DNA of 27,616 bases, taken from NCBI GenBank assembly GCA_964555935.1, contig CAZKUN010000111.1, positions 1 to 27,616 of the forward strand, written 5' to 3'. Position numbers and translations under genes: made by a program. The stretch comes from CAZKUN01 sp964555935. GTDB lineage: Bacteria; Armatimonadota; Zipacnadia; Zipacnadales; VGFC01. Below are positions 8,654-16,568 of this stretch, in pieces. Below the pieces are notes generated by a model, which was not told the DNA's origin, searched no databases, and saw only the letters and a list, made by a program, of their open reading frames with translations. The first letter of the stretch is position 1; every line of letters begins with the position of its first letter.

Positions 8654-9154
8654 TCAGTCCTCGTAGGTCGGGAAGGCGAACCACGTCCAAACCCAGACGA
8701 CGATCGCGGCCGCGACAGCAACGCCGATGCCGGCCTTCACGCCCGTGCTTTCCGCGCCCACGAGCGACATGAGGTACCACACGCCGAAGCCCAGCCCGGC
8801 CCCAATCGAACAGGCCCCCTCCGCGCGGAAGGCGGCTGGGCCTTGATCCGACAGCCCGCTCACTGGCCCTTCGGAGGATATGCGCGACCAGGTGGATTCG
8901 GCGTTGCGCATGGATGCTTCGCCACGGGCGTTGACGATGGACGTGGCCCCAGAGGCCAGAAGACTCAGCGCCAGCAGGGGATAGAGAATGGCGCCTGGCA
9001 GGAAGACAAGGTCGCCGTTGATATGCAGGAGAGCCGCGATGAGCACGACGGCTGACGCGACCTGGATGCCCCTATACACGAGTGGGCGATGGAAGATCTG
9101 GAGATACTCAGGTGTCTCGCGAAACTCTCTGTCGCCGCCAAGCCGTGGGCACAT
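8654..9154 (-). CDS. Small multi-pass membrane protein, unknown function
   Basis: A 166-residue protein with four predicted transmembrane segments, in two pairs (about residues 27-70 and 120-160), separated by a polar loop. I recognise no family. The start chosen is the ATG at 9154 (MCPRLGG), preceded by GGAGGG at eight bases. A longer open frame continues upstream to 9304, but its extra residues are translated from the REPIN at 9256-9407 (SRLNPLLHGG) and are not credible protein. It lies between two REPINs, with no operon partner. Confidence 0.72.
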   Translation of the reverse strand: MCPRLGGDREFRETPEYLQIFHRPLVYRGIQVASAVVLIAALLHINGDLVFLPGAILYPLLALSLLASGATSIVNARGEASMRNAESTWSRISSEGPVSGLSDQGPAAFRAEGACSIGAGLGFGVWYLMSLVGAESTGVKAGIGVAVAAAIVVWVWTWFAFPTYED

Positions 9155-9255
9155 TTCTCGTCCCTCCACATGTCCAGCGATCGAACACGACCCGCCTCTG
9201 CAAGGAGGTTGCCGCCCCACACGGCGGCTCTGGCTTACGGATGTGAGACCGCCGT

Positions 9256-9407
9256 GTAGGAGCGGGTTTAGCCGCGACAGATTCTGCCCGGATGAGCAGC
9301 GCAAGGGCTGCAGGTGGCGAGAGACCTCGACCCGGGGACTATGCGTCGGGAGCGGCTTTGGGTGCGAGTCATCAGCTCTGGTGGGTCGCAGCTAAAGCAG
9401 CTCCTAC
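9256..9407. repeat. Family-1 REPIN
   Basis: A 152-bp unit. The left half starts GTAGGAGCGGGTTTAGCC; the right half is of the AGCTAAAGCAGCTCCTAC subtype, so the two arms belong to different subtypes and pair imperfectly. Flanked by the same short linker words (ACACGGCGGCTCTGG) as other copies. It occupies most of the gap between the genes ending at 9154 and 9434. Confidence 0.9.
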
Positions 9408-9433
9408 ACGGCGGCTCTGGCTCGCGGCCGGCC

Positions 9434-11329
9434 CTACAACTTCGGCGCCAAGAGCTGATCCGCGCGCGCGGCGATGAGGTTTGGGATGCCGTGCAGCTCC
9501 AGCCCATGATCCTCGACGACGTCTGATGTCTCGAGCCACCAGATCTTCCCCGCGTCGTCGTCCGCAGCGAAGGACTCGCGCGTGGTTTCGGTGATGCGCT
9601 CCTGGTAGATACGCTCGCCGTCGGGGCGAAAGACGCTGAACGTCGCGGCTTCGGCCTGACTGCTAATCATGTCAATCTCAAACCCGTCGGTTCCGCGCGG
9701 GACGTAGAAGAAGAAGCGGCTCAGATCCTCCCCGCCGCGCGTCTTGCACAGACCAAACGGGCCGTCGCTCGCCATCACGCAGCGGCGCGCCTCGGGGAGA
9801 ATCCAGAAGGCGTTGTTGTGTGATGTGATCCCCGCCACCCACACGCCGCCCGGATCGGCCGTCTGCTCGAGCGTCGCTCTCGTCCCCAGCGCCACGTCTA
9901 CCTGCGCGAGCGCCGAACCGTCGGGCCGGTAGAACGTGCAAGCCGTCGGCGCCGTGTAAGTGCCGAGACGCACGTTCTGCACGCGCAGCCGCATCGATTC
10001 GCCCTCATCCGCGCGAATGGCGAAGGCGTGCATCCCGCGAAGCCCCATGCCCGCCGGTCCGGGATCATCCGCCGGCAGCGCATCGTCGGGAATGGCAAAC
10101 CACCCACGCGCGCCGACCAGGAGTTCCTGCAGATTCCTCGGCCGACCGACGGGCAGCGGCGCCGGCTTGAGCGCCGATTCATACGTCGTCGGCGCGGCGG
10201 CGTAGCGGTCCAGCTCGCCGTTGACCTGACTCAGCACATCGATGAACGGCTTGCGCTCCTCATCCGTCTCTCCGAGTCGCGTCAGCGCCCAGAACCAATA
10301 CCCCTCGGTCGCAGTGCTGCGGGCGTAGAGATTGCCCGGCAGCACCTTCAGAAACTCCTCACGCGCGTCCCCATCCTCGTAACCGTACCGCAGCCCTGGC
10401 ACGCAGAAGATCGGCACGCCCGCCTGCTCGCGGATATTGTCGCGGTGCGCGAGGAACTGGTCATCATACGATCCGGGGTAGGTCGATTCCGGTCCCACGA
10501 AGCAGGGCACGCGCGGCGTGCTCAACCCCGCCACTACCGCCTTGAACCACAGGTGATCGTGCCAGAGGAACGTGCCCATGATGGCGTCGGGCACCCTTGC
10601 CTGAAGCTTCTCGCGGGTCGCTATAGCGAGGTCGCGGATACGCTCGAATTCGAAATCGTAGAGGTCCTCCGTCAGTCCGCGGTCGTCGATGAGTTTCGCG
10701 CGCTCGGGGATCGTCAGACCTTCGAACTCCAACGCCTCTCCGCTCGCCGCCGCGAACTCGGTCAGCGCGTAGTCGCCGTAGTCGATGTCGGCCGGCACGG
10801 CGCCGTTCTCCGCATACATCTCCGGGTCGATCAGGAAGCCATCGATCTGGTACTCATCGCCGTCGAGCATGTCCGCGACGCGCAGGAATCGATCCTCGAC
10901 CACGCGCGTCCAGTAGATCTCATCGATGGGGCTGAAGAGCCGACCGTTGTTGAATCGACGAGGATTGTCGCGGTATCCGTCATCGATATTCCCGCGCGAG
11001 CCGCCCAGATTCAGCATGTAGAGAAACCTCAGCCCATGCTGCTTGGCGAGCCGCGAGGAGGGCCGCACCATCTCCCAGCAGCTCCGCGCGTCGCCCCCCG
11101 CGTTCTCGGGCAGTTCCTCGTCGCCGCTGGGATCGTTGGCGATCTCAAGCCGGCTGATGATGCCGTTCATCCCGCAGGCCTTCGCGCGCGCGTACCAGTC
11201 GAGGGGGGCCTTGTAGTTGTAGCCCATGCGGAAGCCCTCGCTCCGCACCCAGTCGAGGCTGGGGGCGAGGTCATCATCGGCGATTGCGCCGGAGGCGGAC
11301 AGACAGGCGATCATCAGGAGTGTTTGCAT
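9434..11329 (-). CDS. Secreted TIM-barrel glycoside-hydrolase-like protein
   Basis: A 631-residue protein with an N-terminal signal peptide (MQTLLMIACLSASGAIA). Residues about 25-380 read as a (beta/alpha)8 barrel of the putative glycosidase type: RMGYNYK near the first strand, a strand ending LRFLYMLNLGG near 100, and the acidic strand-end motif DGFLIDPE at 163-170, where catalytic acids sit in many GH clans. WFWALTRL near 340 resembles the last strand. The C-terminal 230 residues look like beta-sandwich accessory domains. Which residues are catalytic, and the substrate, cannot be assigned by eye; it could also be a non-catalytic barrel. Ribosome-binding site is weak (GGAGGG about 11 bases upstream). 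It is a single gene with repeats on both sides. Confidence 0.78.
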   Translation of the reverse strand: MQTLLMIACLSASGAIADDDLAPSLDWVRSEGFRMGYNYKAPLDWYARAKACGMNGIISRLEIANDPSGDEELPENAGGDARSCWEMVRPSSRLAKQHGLRFLYMLNLGGSRGNIDDGYRDNPRRFNNGRLFSPIDEIYWTRVVEDRFLRVADMLDGDEYQIDGFLIDPEMYAENGAVPADIDYGDYALTEFAAASGEALEFEGLTIPERAKLIDDRGLTEDLYDFEFERIRDLAIATREKLQARVPDAIMGTFLWHDHLWFKAVVAGLSTPRVPCFVGPESTYPGSYDDQFLAHRDNIREQAGVPIFCVPGLRYGYEDGDAREEFLKVLPGNLYARSTATEGYWFWALTRLGETDEERKPFIDVLSQVNGELDRYAAAPTTYESALKPAPLPVGRPRNLQELLVGARGWFAIPDDALPADDPGPAGMGLRGMHAFAIRADEGESMRLRVQNVRLGTYTAPTACTFYRPDGSALAQVDVALGTRATLEQTADPGGVWVAGITSHNNAFWILPEARRCVMASDGPFGLCKTRGGEDLSRFFFYVPRGTDGFEIDMISSQAEAATFSVFRPDGERIYQERITETTRESFAADDDAGKIWWLETSDVVEDHGLELHGIPNLIAARADQLLAPKL

Positions 11330-11375
11330 GCCCGGACATTCCCTCCGAGACCAACGCGCGCCTCTACATCGACCA

Positions 11376-11458
11376 CTGTAGGAGGGGTTTCAACCCCGAC
11401 GCCGTCGCCATGGCTCCTCGCGACCGCCACGGCGTCGGGGTTGAAACCCCTCCTACAG
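11376..11458. repeat. Perfect 30-bp inverted repeat REPIN (subtype b)
   Basis: Two perfectly complementary 30-bp arms (11376-11405 and 11429-11458) start CTGTAGGAGGGGTTTCAACC and surround a 23-bp loop. Each arm can also fold on its own (GGGGTT-TC-AACCCC). It lies in the divergent space between the genes starting at 11329 and 11535, so it occupies the promoter region of one or both. Confidence 0.95.
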
Positions 11459-11534
11459 GGAGGATAGGTTCTGGTCGCCCTCGAAGTGGTTCTGGCCGCG
11501 ATGCGTGTTGGTAGCTGACAGAGGAGGAACGCAC

Positions 11535-12347
11535 ATGACACCTGATAACGAGCCGGAAGAGCACATTGATGAGCTGCTGGAAGACGACGACGACCTATTG
11601 ACGCCCGACGAGGATCAAGCCGCGGAGAAGGAAGAAGCTCCCGAGCCTGATCCGGAGCCTGAGGCGTCTGAGGAGAAGCCTGAGCCCGAGGCTCCCAAAA
11701 CCGAGCCCGAACCCGCCATCACTCCCTCGCGTAGCGGGAGTCTGCTCCTGGCGCTGATCATTGTTGTGCTGTTGGCCAGCGTCGTGGGTCTCGGCCTGTA
11801 CTGTGGGTCGCTGAAGGGCCAGATCGACCAGCTCACCGGAGACCTCGAGGCGGCGCAGTCCCAGTCGCAACTCAACCAGTCGACTGCCACGAACGTTGCG
11901 GCTGACATCGGCCCACTCGCCATGGAGCTTGCGATGATTGCCAAGGTCAAGGCGGAGATGGGCAACGTCGCCGGAGCAGAAGTGGAACTCGACCAGGCCA
12001 GGAAGTACGTGGCGCTGATCGAGAAGCTGGGCGGCGCGTCAGGCGATGTCCAGACGATCATCGGCGAGACGGAGGCCATCATCGCCGGCGATGCGCCTGA
12101 AGAGGCTCCGGCTGCCGAGACAACGGACGAGGCCCCCGCAGCGGACGAAACGGCCGACGAGGCAGCAGTGGACGCAGATGCCGATGCGACGGCTGATGAG
12201 GCTGCCGCGGATGGATCCGCCGTGGATGCGGAAGCCCTAGACGCCCCCGTCGACGAGGCGGCGGATGACGCTGCCGCGGCCGATGAGGGCGCGGTTGATC
12301 TCGTCGAGCCGATCGTGGACTCCCAGGCGCTGACGGCGGAGGGATGA
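11535..12347 (+). CDS. Acidic single-pass membrane protein, unknown function
   Basis: A 270-residue protein. The start ATG follows GAGGAGGAA; an in-frame upstream start at 11505 lacks such a site. Residues about 1-70 are very acidic, with E/P repeats (EPDPEPEASEE). One transmembrane helix follows (about 75-97, SGSLLLALIIVVLLASVVGLGLY), then a helical, Q/A-rich, coiled-coil-like stretch (about 98-170). The tail is Ala/Asp/Glu-rich low-complexity sequence (about 185-265). The order suggests an acidic cytoplasmic head with the helix and tail outside, but orientation is uncertain. I recognise no family. Confidence 0.82.
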   Translation: MTPDNEPEEHIDELLEDDDDLLTPDEDQAAEKEEAPEPDPEPEASEEKPEPEAPKTEPEPAITPSRSGSLLLALIIVVLLASVVGLGLYCGSLKGQIDQLTGDLEAAQSQSQLNQSTATNVAADIGPLAMELAMIAKVKAEMGNVAGAEVELDQARKYVALIEKLGGASGDVQTIIGETEAIIAGDAPEEAPAAETTDEAPAADETADEAAVDADADATADEAAADGSAVDAEALDAPVDEAADDAAAADEGAVDLVEPIVDSQALTAEG

Positions 12348-12396
12348 TCGCTTACGTCGCCTGCTGGTCAGCAGGTTGACGCCACGTAGAATCAAT

Positions 12397-12446
12397 ACCG
12401 GGACGGGCTGCATCTCGATTGCGTTCAAGATGCTGCTCGTCCCGGT
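12397..12446 (+). terminator. Rho-independent-like terminator
   Basis: A 19-bp stem (17 of 19 paired; arms 12397-12415 and 12428-12446, beginning ACCGGGACG and ending CGTCCCGGT) with a 12-base loop, followed by CTGTGTTTTCT. It lies 50 bp after the stop at 12347 and just before the stop of the convergent gene at 12463. Confidence 0.72.
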
Positions 12447-12462
12447 CTGTGTTTTCTGAGTC

Positions 12463-12841
12463 CTACTCAGCGACAGCTACGCTGGGCCTCTCCTCGGCCA
12501 CGACCGCGTAGAGCCACACGCGCTTGCGAACGCCGTCCTCCATGATGTAGAAGACCCCGTCGCGATAGGTGCAACCCGGGTTCAGCGACCGGACGTCCCG
12601 CCCATCCGCGACGGCGATGTCGGACGCTCCCGGCATGAGCCAGACCCCTCGCCCGTCGCCGAGAAGCTCCGCGTGGACGGGCGTTCCGGGCTCGTCCCAC
12701 GCCCGCGTGTTCCCGTCGGTGTCGCCGAGGCCTTCATTCGCGGCCTCCGCGCCCATGCGCGAGCCGGATACCGACGCCCCCCCCCACAGCGACCGCAGCC
12801 ACGATTGTCACCAGCGCCATCAGAGCCATTCTGGTCAACAT
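12463..12841 (-). CDS. Small secreted protein, frameshifted at a G9 tract
   Basis: As written, the ATG at 12841 (after GGGAGGTAG) opens a signal peptide MLTRMALMALVTIVAAVAV that soon ends at a stop, while the C-terminal 97 residues (from 12756) lie in another frame without a ribosome-binding site. A run of nine G on the coding strand (12777-12785 on the plus strand) sits at the junction. With eight G the frames join into one protein of about 125 residues with the signal peptide fused to VSGSRMGAEAANEG. The likely gene is therefore whole, and the break is a homopolymer sequencing error or a slippage switch. The C-terminal part is beta-rich (WLMPGASDIAVADGRDV; DGVFYIMEDG) and unknown to me. Confidence 0.7.
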
Positions 12842-13019
12842 CGCACTACCTCCCTCGCCCGGACTTTGGATCGGTCCTATTAACTACTTGCCACAGGTGC
12901 CCGCTCGTTTAACGAGAAAGTAACCGCATTGTAGCCTCGCCCGCTCGCGCAACATTGGCGGGCGCGTAGCTGTTGAAGAACCCAAACGCGACAATACCGA
13001 TAGCACCAACGGTGACTTG

Positions 13020-14111
13020 ATGGACGAGAGAGAGCATGGGGCGGCGTCTGAGTGGGCCAACGAGGAACTCCCGGCTGACGTCGGGGCGCCCGAGCCGGCG
13101 GAATCCGCACCCCCGACGCGCTGGCACGTCAGCGCCGCCGGCCGTGTTTACGGACCGGCAGGCGTGGGCGAACTCCACCAATGGGCGGCGCAGGGGCGGC
13201 TTCCGTCGGGTTGGCAGGCCTGCGCCGAGGGTGGTGATACGTGGTTCTCACCTGGGGCGGTGCCCGAACTCGCCTCCCTGACGACGGTGGAACCTCCGCC
13301 GCCGCTCGTCGGTGGGCCGCTGGCCACCTACGTCGATGACGACCCTCAGCCCGACTACGGCAGCGTTCTCACCGACGGGTGGGAGCTGTTCAAGAACAAC
13401 ATGGGCTGGAGCATCGGCCTCTACGTCGCCTACATCGCGCTGGTGCTTGGCGTCGCGACGCTGCCGGCGCTGGTCTTCCTCATCAAGCCCTGGAACTCGT
13501 GGCCGACCGCCCCCTTCGATTCGCGCATCCTGGTCGTCGTCGCCTGCGCGATCCTGCACCTGGGGGTGCTCTACCCGATTCATCTGGGCGTCACCGCGTG
13601 CTACATCGATGCCGCGCGCACCGGCACGGGCTCGTGGCGCCGGCTGTGGTCGGGCTTCGGCCAGTGGTCATCGTACGGCGTCCTCATGCTGATGTGGATC
13701 CTGGTCTGCTTCATCCCCGGAGCGAGTTACGCGTCAATGCTGCTTATGCCCGCGCTCATGGGCATCATCTGGGCGCTCGCCGATCAGCAGCGCGGGATCT
13801 TCCACGCCTGCGAGAACCTCACCAAACTCCTCAAGAAGCGCTACTGGTGGACGCTCCTGACGATGCTCATTGCCGGCCTCATCAGCATGCTCGGAATGCT
13901 GGCGCTGGGGATCGGGATGATCGTCTCGGCGCCGGTGTCGATGCTGATGTACTCGGTGATCTACGTCCACCTCGCCGATCGCATGGGCTGGAGCGAGGCG
14001 ACGCGTGAGGTGCCGACCGGCGGCCGGCTCGCGCTCGAATCCCTGCCAATGGCCGGGCTGACGCTGCTGCTCCTGATCGCCGACGTGGTCGTCTACCTCG
14101 TCGTCTTCTAG
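13020..14111 (+). CDS. Membrane protein with N-terminal GYF_2 domain
   Basis: A 363-residue protein. Residues about 34-85 form a GYF_2 domain with the aromatic pattern of that family: W35, YGP at 44-46, W55, W65 and W75. The rest (about 115-363) is a bundle of five or six transmembrane helices resembling DUF975/YciC-like membrane proteins. GYF_2 domains are common in Planctomycetota and relatives, usually fused to membrane or RDD segments; eukaryotic GYF domains bind proline-rich peptides. The last helices (GMLALGIGMIVSAPVSMLMY) resemble those of the poly-proline membrane protein at 22141-23037, suggesting paralogy. The ATG at 13020 is preceded by GGTGA; a TTG codon immediately before is a less likely start. 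It is divergent from the gene starting at 12841. Confidence 0.87.
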   Translation: MDEREHGAASEWANEELPADVGAPEPAESAPPTRWHVSAAGRVYGPAGVGELHQWAAQGRLPSGWQACAEGGDTWFSPGAVPELASLTTVEPPPPLVGGPLATYVDDDPQPDYGSVLTDGWELFKNNMGWSIGLYVAYIALVLGVATLPALVFLIKPWNSWPTAPFDSRILVVVACAILHLGVLYPIHLGVTACYIDAARTGTGSWRRLWSGFGQWSSYGVLMLMWILVCFIPGASYASMLLMPALMGIIWALADQQRGIFHACENLTKLLKKRYWWTLLTMLIAGLISMLGMLALGIGMIVSAPVSMLMYSVIYVHLADRMGWSEATREVPTGGRLALESLPMAGLTLLLLIADVVVYLVVF

Positions 14112-14184
14112 CTTCGCGCCCGTGTGGGACTAACATGGTCGCGAGGGGAGCAGACCGTTCTGTGTTAATCCTACAGACGGCAGA

Positions 14185-15549
14185 CTACCGCCCAGGCCCC
14201 GGGACGCAGGCGAGAATGGCGGCCTCGATTCGGTCGGCGGCCTGGTTGATGAAGGCCTCGTCTTCGCCCTCCACCATCACTCGCGCCAGGGGCTCCGTGC
14301 CGGAGTAGCGCAGTATCACCCGGCCGCGATCGGCCAGGGCGGTCTGGGCGTCCTCGACCGCGGAGGTCACGTCGGGAAACCCGTCGAGCGAGGGCTTCGC
14401 ATCCACGACGATGTCGCGGGTGACTTGCGGGACGACGACGAGGCCCGCCCCGAGTTCTGAAAGCGGCTTGCCCGAGGCCATCAAGGCCTGAAGCACCTGC
14501 AGCGCGGTGACGAGCCCATCTCCGGTGGATGAGAACTCGCCGAAGATGATGTGACCCGCTTGCTCACCGCCCAGCATCGACCCAGTCTCGCGCATTCTCT
14601 CCCATACGAAGCGATCGCCGACCTTGCTGCGGGCGACCTGGATGTTGTGCCTGCCCAGCGTCAGATCGAGGCCGATGTTGCCAAGGACGGTCGTGACGAC
14701 CGTGTCGCCATGCAGGCGGCCGGCGGCCTGCATGTAGGGCGCGCAGATAGCGAGGATGTGGTCGCCGTCGAGGCGATTCCCCCGCTCGTCGACGAAGACC
14801 GCGCGGTCGGCATCGCCATCATGGGCGACGCCAAGATCGGCCAAGTGGGCCGCGACGGCACGCGCGAGTGGCTGCGTGTGCTGCGACCCGGAGCCCTCGT
14901 TGATGTTGATGCCGCTGGGCGTGTCGTTGATGGGGATCACTTGCGCGCCGAGGCGAGACAATAGCCGCGGCGAGGTCTGCGAACTCGCGCCGTTGGCGCA
15001 GTCGACGACGATCGTCAGCCCGGACAGATCGAAGTCGCGGGGGACGGTCTGCTCGACGTGCTGCAGGTAGCGATCGACCACATTGGTGCGCTCGACGACG
15101 CGACCGATGGCACTTCCCGTGGGGTTGAGCGACTTGTGGCTGCCCTCGAAATAGACGCGCTCGATCTCGCGCTCGAGTTCATCGTCGATCTTGGTGGCGT
15201 CTTCCTTGAAGAACTTGACGCCGTTGTCCTCGAAGGAGTTGTGAGAGGCCGAGACCATGACGCCGAGTTGGGCGGAGAGGACGCCCGTGAGGTGGGCGAT
15301 GGCGGGTGTCGGCACCACGCCGACGCGACAGACTGTTGTCCCAACGGAGCAGAGCCCGGCCACGAGCGCGCACTCGAGCATGTCGCCGGACAGGCGGCTG
15401 TCCCGCCCGACGAGGACCGAATCCGTGCCGATGCGGCGGAAGACGTAGCCGGCGGCGCGGCCGAGGTTGTAGATCACATCCGGCGTCATCGGTGGCTCAT
15501 TAGCCATGCCACGAATGCCGTCGGTGCCAAACAAGCGCTCTTCGGTCAA
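14185..15549 (-). CDS. glmM: Phosphoglucosamine mutase GlmM
   Basis: A 454-residue, full-length member of the alpha-D-phosphohexomutase family that interconverts glucosamine-6-phosphate and glucosamine-1-phosphate for UDP-GlcNAc and cell-wall synthesis. All four domain signatures are present: FGTDGIRG near the start, the phosphoserine loop SASHN with S102 at the same number as in E. coli GlmM, the metal loop DGDADR at 244-249, the sugar loop GGEQAGHIIF, and the phosphate-binding RYSGTEP near the C-terminus. GTDGIRG at the very N-terminus and the GEQ loop favour GlmM over PGM/PMM. The loop reads SHNS, where SHNP is usual. The start codon is TTG, with CGGAGG upstream. It is an isolated housekeeping gene with no operon partner here. 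Confidence 0.96.
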   Translation of the reverse strand: MTEERLFGTDGIRGMANEPPMTPDVIYNLGRAAGYVFRRIGTDSVLVGRDSRLSGDMLECALVAGLCSVGTTVCRVGVVPTPAIAHLTGVLSAQLGVMVSASHNSFEDNGVKFFKEDATKIDDELEREIERVYFEGSHKSLNPTGSAIGRVVERTNVVDRYLQHVEQTVPRDFDLSGLTIVVDCANGASSQTSPRLLSRLGAQVIPINDTPSGININEGSGSQHTQPLARAVAAHLADLGVAHDGDADRAVFVDERGNRLDGDHILAICAPYMQAAGRLHGDTVVTTVLGNIGLDLTLGRHNIQVARSKVGDRFVWERMRETGSMLGGEQAGHIIFGEFSSTGDGLVTALQVLQALMASGKPLSELGAGLVVVPQVTRDIVVDAKPSLDGFPDVTSAVEDAQTALADRGRVILRYSGTEPLARVMVEGEDEAFINQAADRIEAAILACVPGPGR

Positions 15550-15653
15550 AATGGGCCTCCGGGAGTGAGTGCGTGATGCGCGCCTGGTGAGTTCGGTCGG
15601 GGGGACGGGAGGTCCTCCAGCAGGCGAGCCTGTATCGAGGCCTCAGGCGTACA

Positions 15654-15747
15654 TTTAATTAGTGTCAGACACTAGTTTATTCTTCTAGATACTCGGCGCT
15701 ATGATACCCATAACAAGCGTAAAACTATTGTCTGACACTAATTAATT
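15654..15747. repeat. AT-rich inverted-repeat element
   Basis: Arms 15655-15671 and 15729-15745 are perfect 17-bp inverted repeats (TTAATTAGTGTCAGACA and its complement). The left arm is part of a smaller palindrome, AGTGTC-A-GACACT. The roughly 57-bp interior is also AT-rich, unlike the surrounding DNA, which suggests an acquired MITE- or REPIN-like unit of a third family. No gene is found in the 357 bp between glmM and vapB; the rest is the vapBC control region plus about 70 bp on each side in which I see nothing. Confidence 0.8.
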
Positions 15748-15820
15748 GAGCGGGGGACGGGCGCGAGGGCCAGCTCTTAGGCTTCGGCGCGGGCTCGAAG
15801 TAAGCCAAGTCGCCCAGTGT

Positions 15821-15844
15821 CTTACCAATTCTACGCATAGTAAG
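15821..15844. promoter_or_regulatory. Upstream palindromic operator of vapBC (candidate)
   Basis: CTTAC (15821-15825) and GTAAG (15840-15844) form an inverted pair. The same half-sites recur at 15862-15884 over the promoter, with centres about 40 bp apart. Antitoxins of the AbrB-like VapB type bind such paired palindromes to autoregulate; that this one does is inference. Confidence 0.5.
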
Positions 15845-15857
15845 ATATCCACTCATA

Positions 15858-15886
15858 TTGACTTACTTCTTCAGTATGGGTAAGAT
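15858..15886 (+). promoter_or_regulatory. vapBC promoter with overlapping operator
   Basis: TTGACT (-35, 15858-15863), a 17-base spacer, and TAAGAT (-10, 15881-15886) form a good sigma-70-type promoter. An inverted pair CTTAC (15862-15866) / GTAAG (15880-15884) lies over the spacer, so a bound repressor would block polymerase. Predicted transcription starts about 14 bases before the ATG at 15907, with AGGAGGTG at 15893-15900 as ribosome-binding site. Confidence 0.72.
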
Positions 15887-15906
15887 AAACTCAGGAGGTG
15901 GGGCAG

Positions 15907-16173
15907 ATGAAGATGATCAGGATGTCCACCAAAGGCCAAGTGGTGATTCCGGCCAAACTGCGCAAGGAGCTGGGGCTTGAGCCGGGGGCGCGACTCATGG
16001 CCAGGCGGTTGGATGACGGAGTGCTCATACAGCCCGTGCCGGATGATCCCGTCGAGGCTGGGTACGGTGCGTTTGCGCATCTGGGCCCCGGCACTCCCGG
16101 GCTGTTGCGTGACCGACGCGAGGATCTCGAACGCGAGGAGGCTAAGATTCCATGGAACTCGAGGAAGAAATGA
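15907..16173 (+). CDS. vapB: AbrB/MazE-type antitoxin VapB
   Basis: An 88-residue protein with a SpoVT/AbrB swapped-hairpin DNA-binding domain at about residues 5-45 (STKGQVVIPAKLRKELGLEPG is its hallmark). The C-terminal tail (about 50-88) would wrap the toxin. It neutralises the adjacent VapC and represses the operon. The start is the ATG at 15907, seven bases after AGGAGGTG; an in-frame GTG at 15898 lies inside that site and is rejected. The stop overlaps the toxin start in an ATGA, which means translational coupling, usual for this module. Confidence 0.93.
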   Translation: MKMIRMSTKGQVVIPAKLRKELGLEPGARLMARRLDDGVLIQPVPDDPVEAGYGAFAHLGPGTPGLLRDRREDLEREEAKIPWNSRKK

Positions 16174-16568
16174 GGGAGTACGTCCTCGACAGCTTCGCGG
16201 TGCTGGCCTACCTCCGGGCTGAACCGTCCGGCCCGAGAGTCCAGGAACTCCTCTCTGAGTGTGACCAAGGGCGAGCCAAAGCCTCAATGACGGTCGTCAA
16301 TCTCGGCGAGGTGCTCTACAGAACAATCCGCGACCGAGGCGACGAGGCCGTTCCCGATGTCCTAGCTCTCATCGGTAGGCTGCCGATCGAGGTTGTGGAG
16401 ATTGATGTTGGGCTAACCGTCAACGCCGCCCGCTTCAAGGCGGCGCACCCCATCGCCTACGCCGACTGTTTCGCGGCGGCGCTGGCGGCGGAGCTTGGCG
16501 CGAAGGTCGTGACGGGCGATCGGGAGTTCGAGGTGTTCGGGGACGAGGTGGATGTGGAGTGGCTATAG
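16170..16568 (+). CDS. vapC: PIN-domain ribonuclease toxin VapC
   Basis: A 132-residue PIN domain of normal VapC length. The acidic metal site is complete: D7 (VLDSFAVLAYL), E47 (NLGEVLY), D99 (YADCFAAALA) and D117 (VTGDREF). VapC toxins cut specific RNAs, often initiator tRNA or 23S rRNA; the target here is unknown. The start ATG overlaps the antitoxin stop as ATGA and is preceded by GAGGAAG; an ATG at 16152 would add six residues. The 3' end shares the palindrome CTATAG with the convergent URO-D-like gene, so both stop codons lie in six bases. Confidence 0.94.
   Translation: MREYVLDSFAVLAYLRAEPSGPRVQELLSECDQGRAKASMTVVNLGEVLYRTIRDRGDEAVPDVLALIGRLPIEVVEIDVGLTVNAARFKAAHPIAYADCFAAALAAELGAKVVTGDREFEVFGDEVDVEWL

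Noticed and set aside
9154..9256. A REP half-site just before the REPIN at 9256
   Set aside because: The linker word ACACGGCGGCTCTGG is present, but the sequence before it does not match a right half-site well enough.
8654..9304. N-terminal extension of the small membrane protein
   Set aside because: The extra 50 residues are translated from a REPIN; the same peptide SRLNPLLHGG appears wherever a frame crosses a REP right end.
10028..11467. A 479-codon plus-strand frame antisense to the TIM-barrel gene
   Set aside because: Shadow composition, no ribosome site, and it runs into the REPIN; the minus strand has a signal peptide and domain-like sequence.
14112..14184. A terminator between the GYF_2 gene and glmM
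   Set aside because: No stem of useful length followed by T residues is visible in this short convergent gap.
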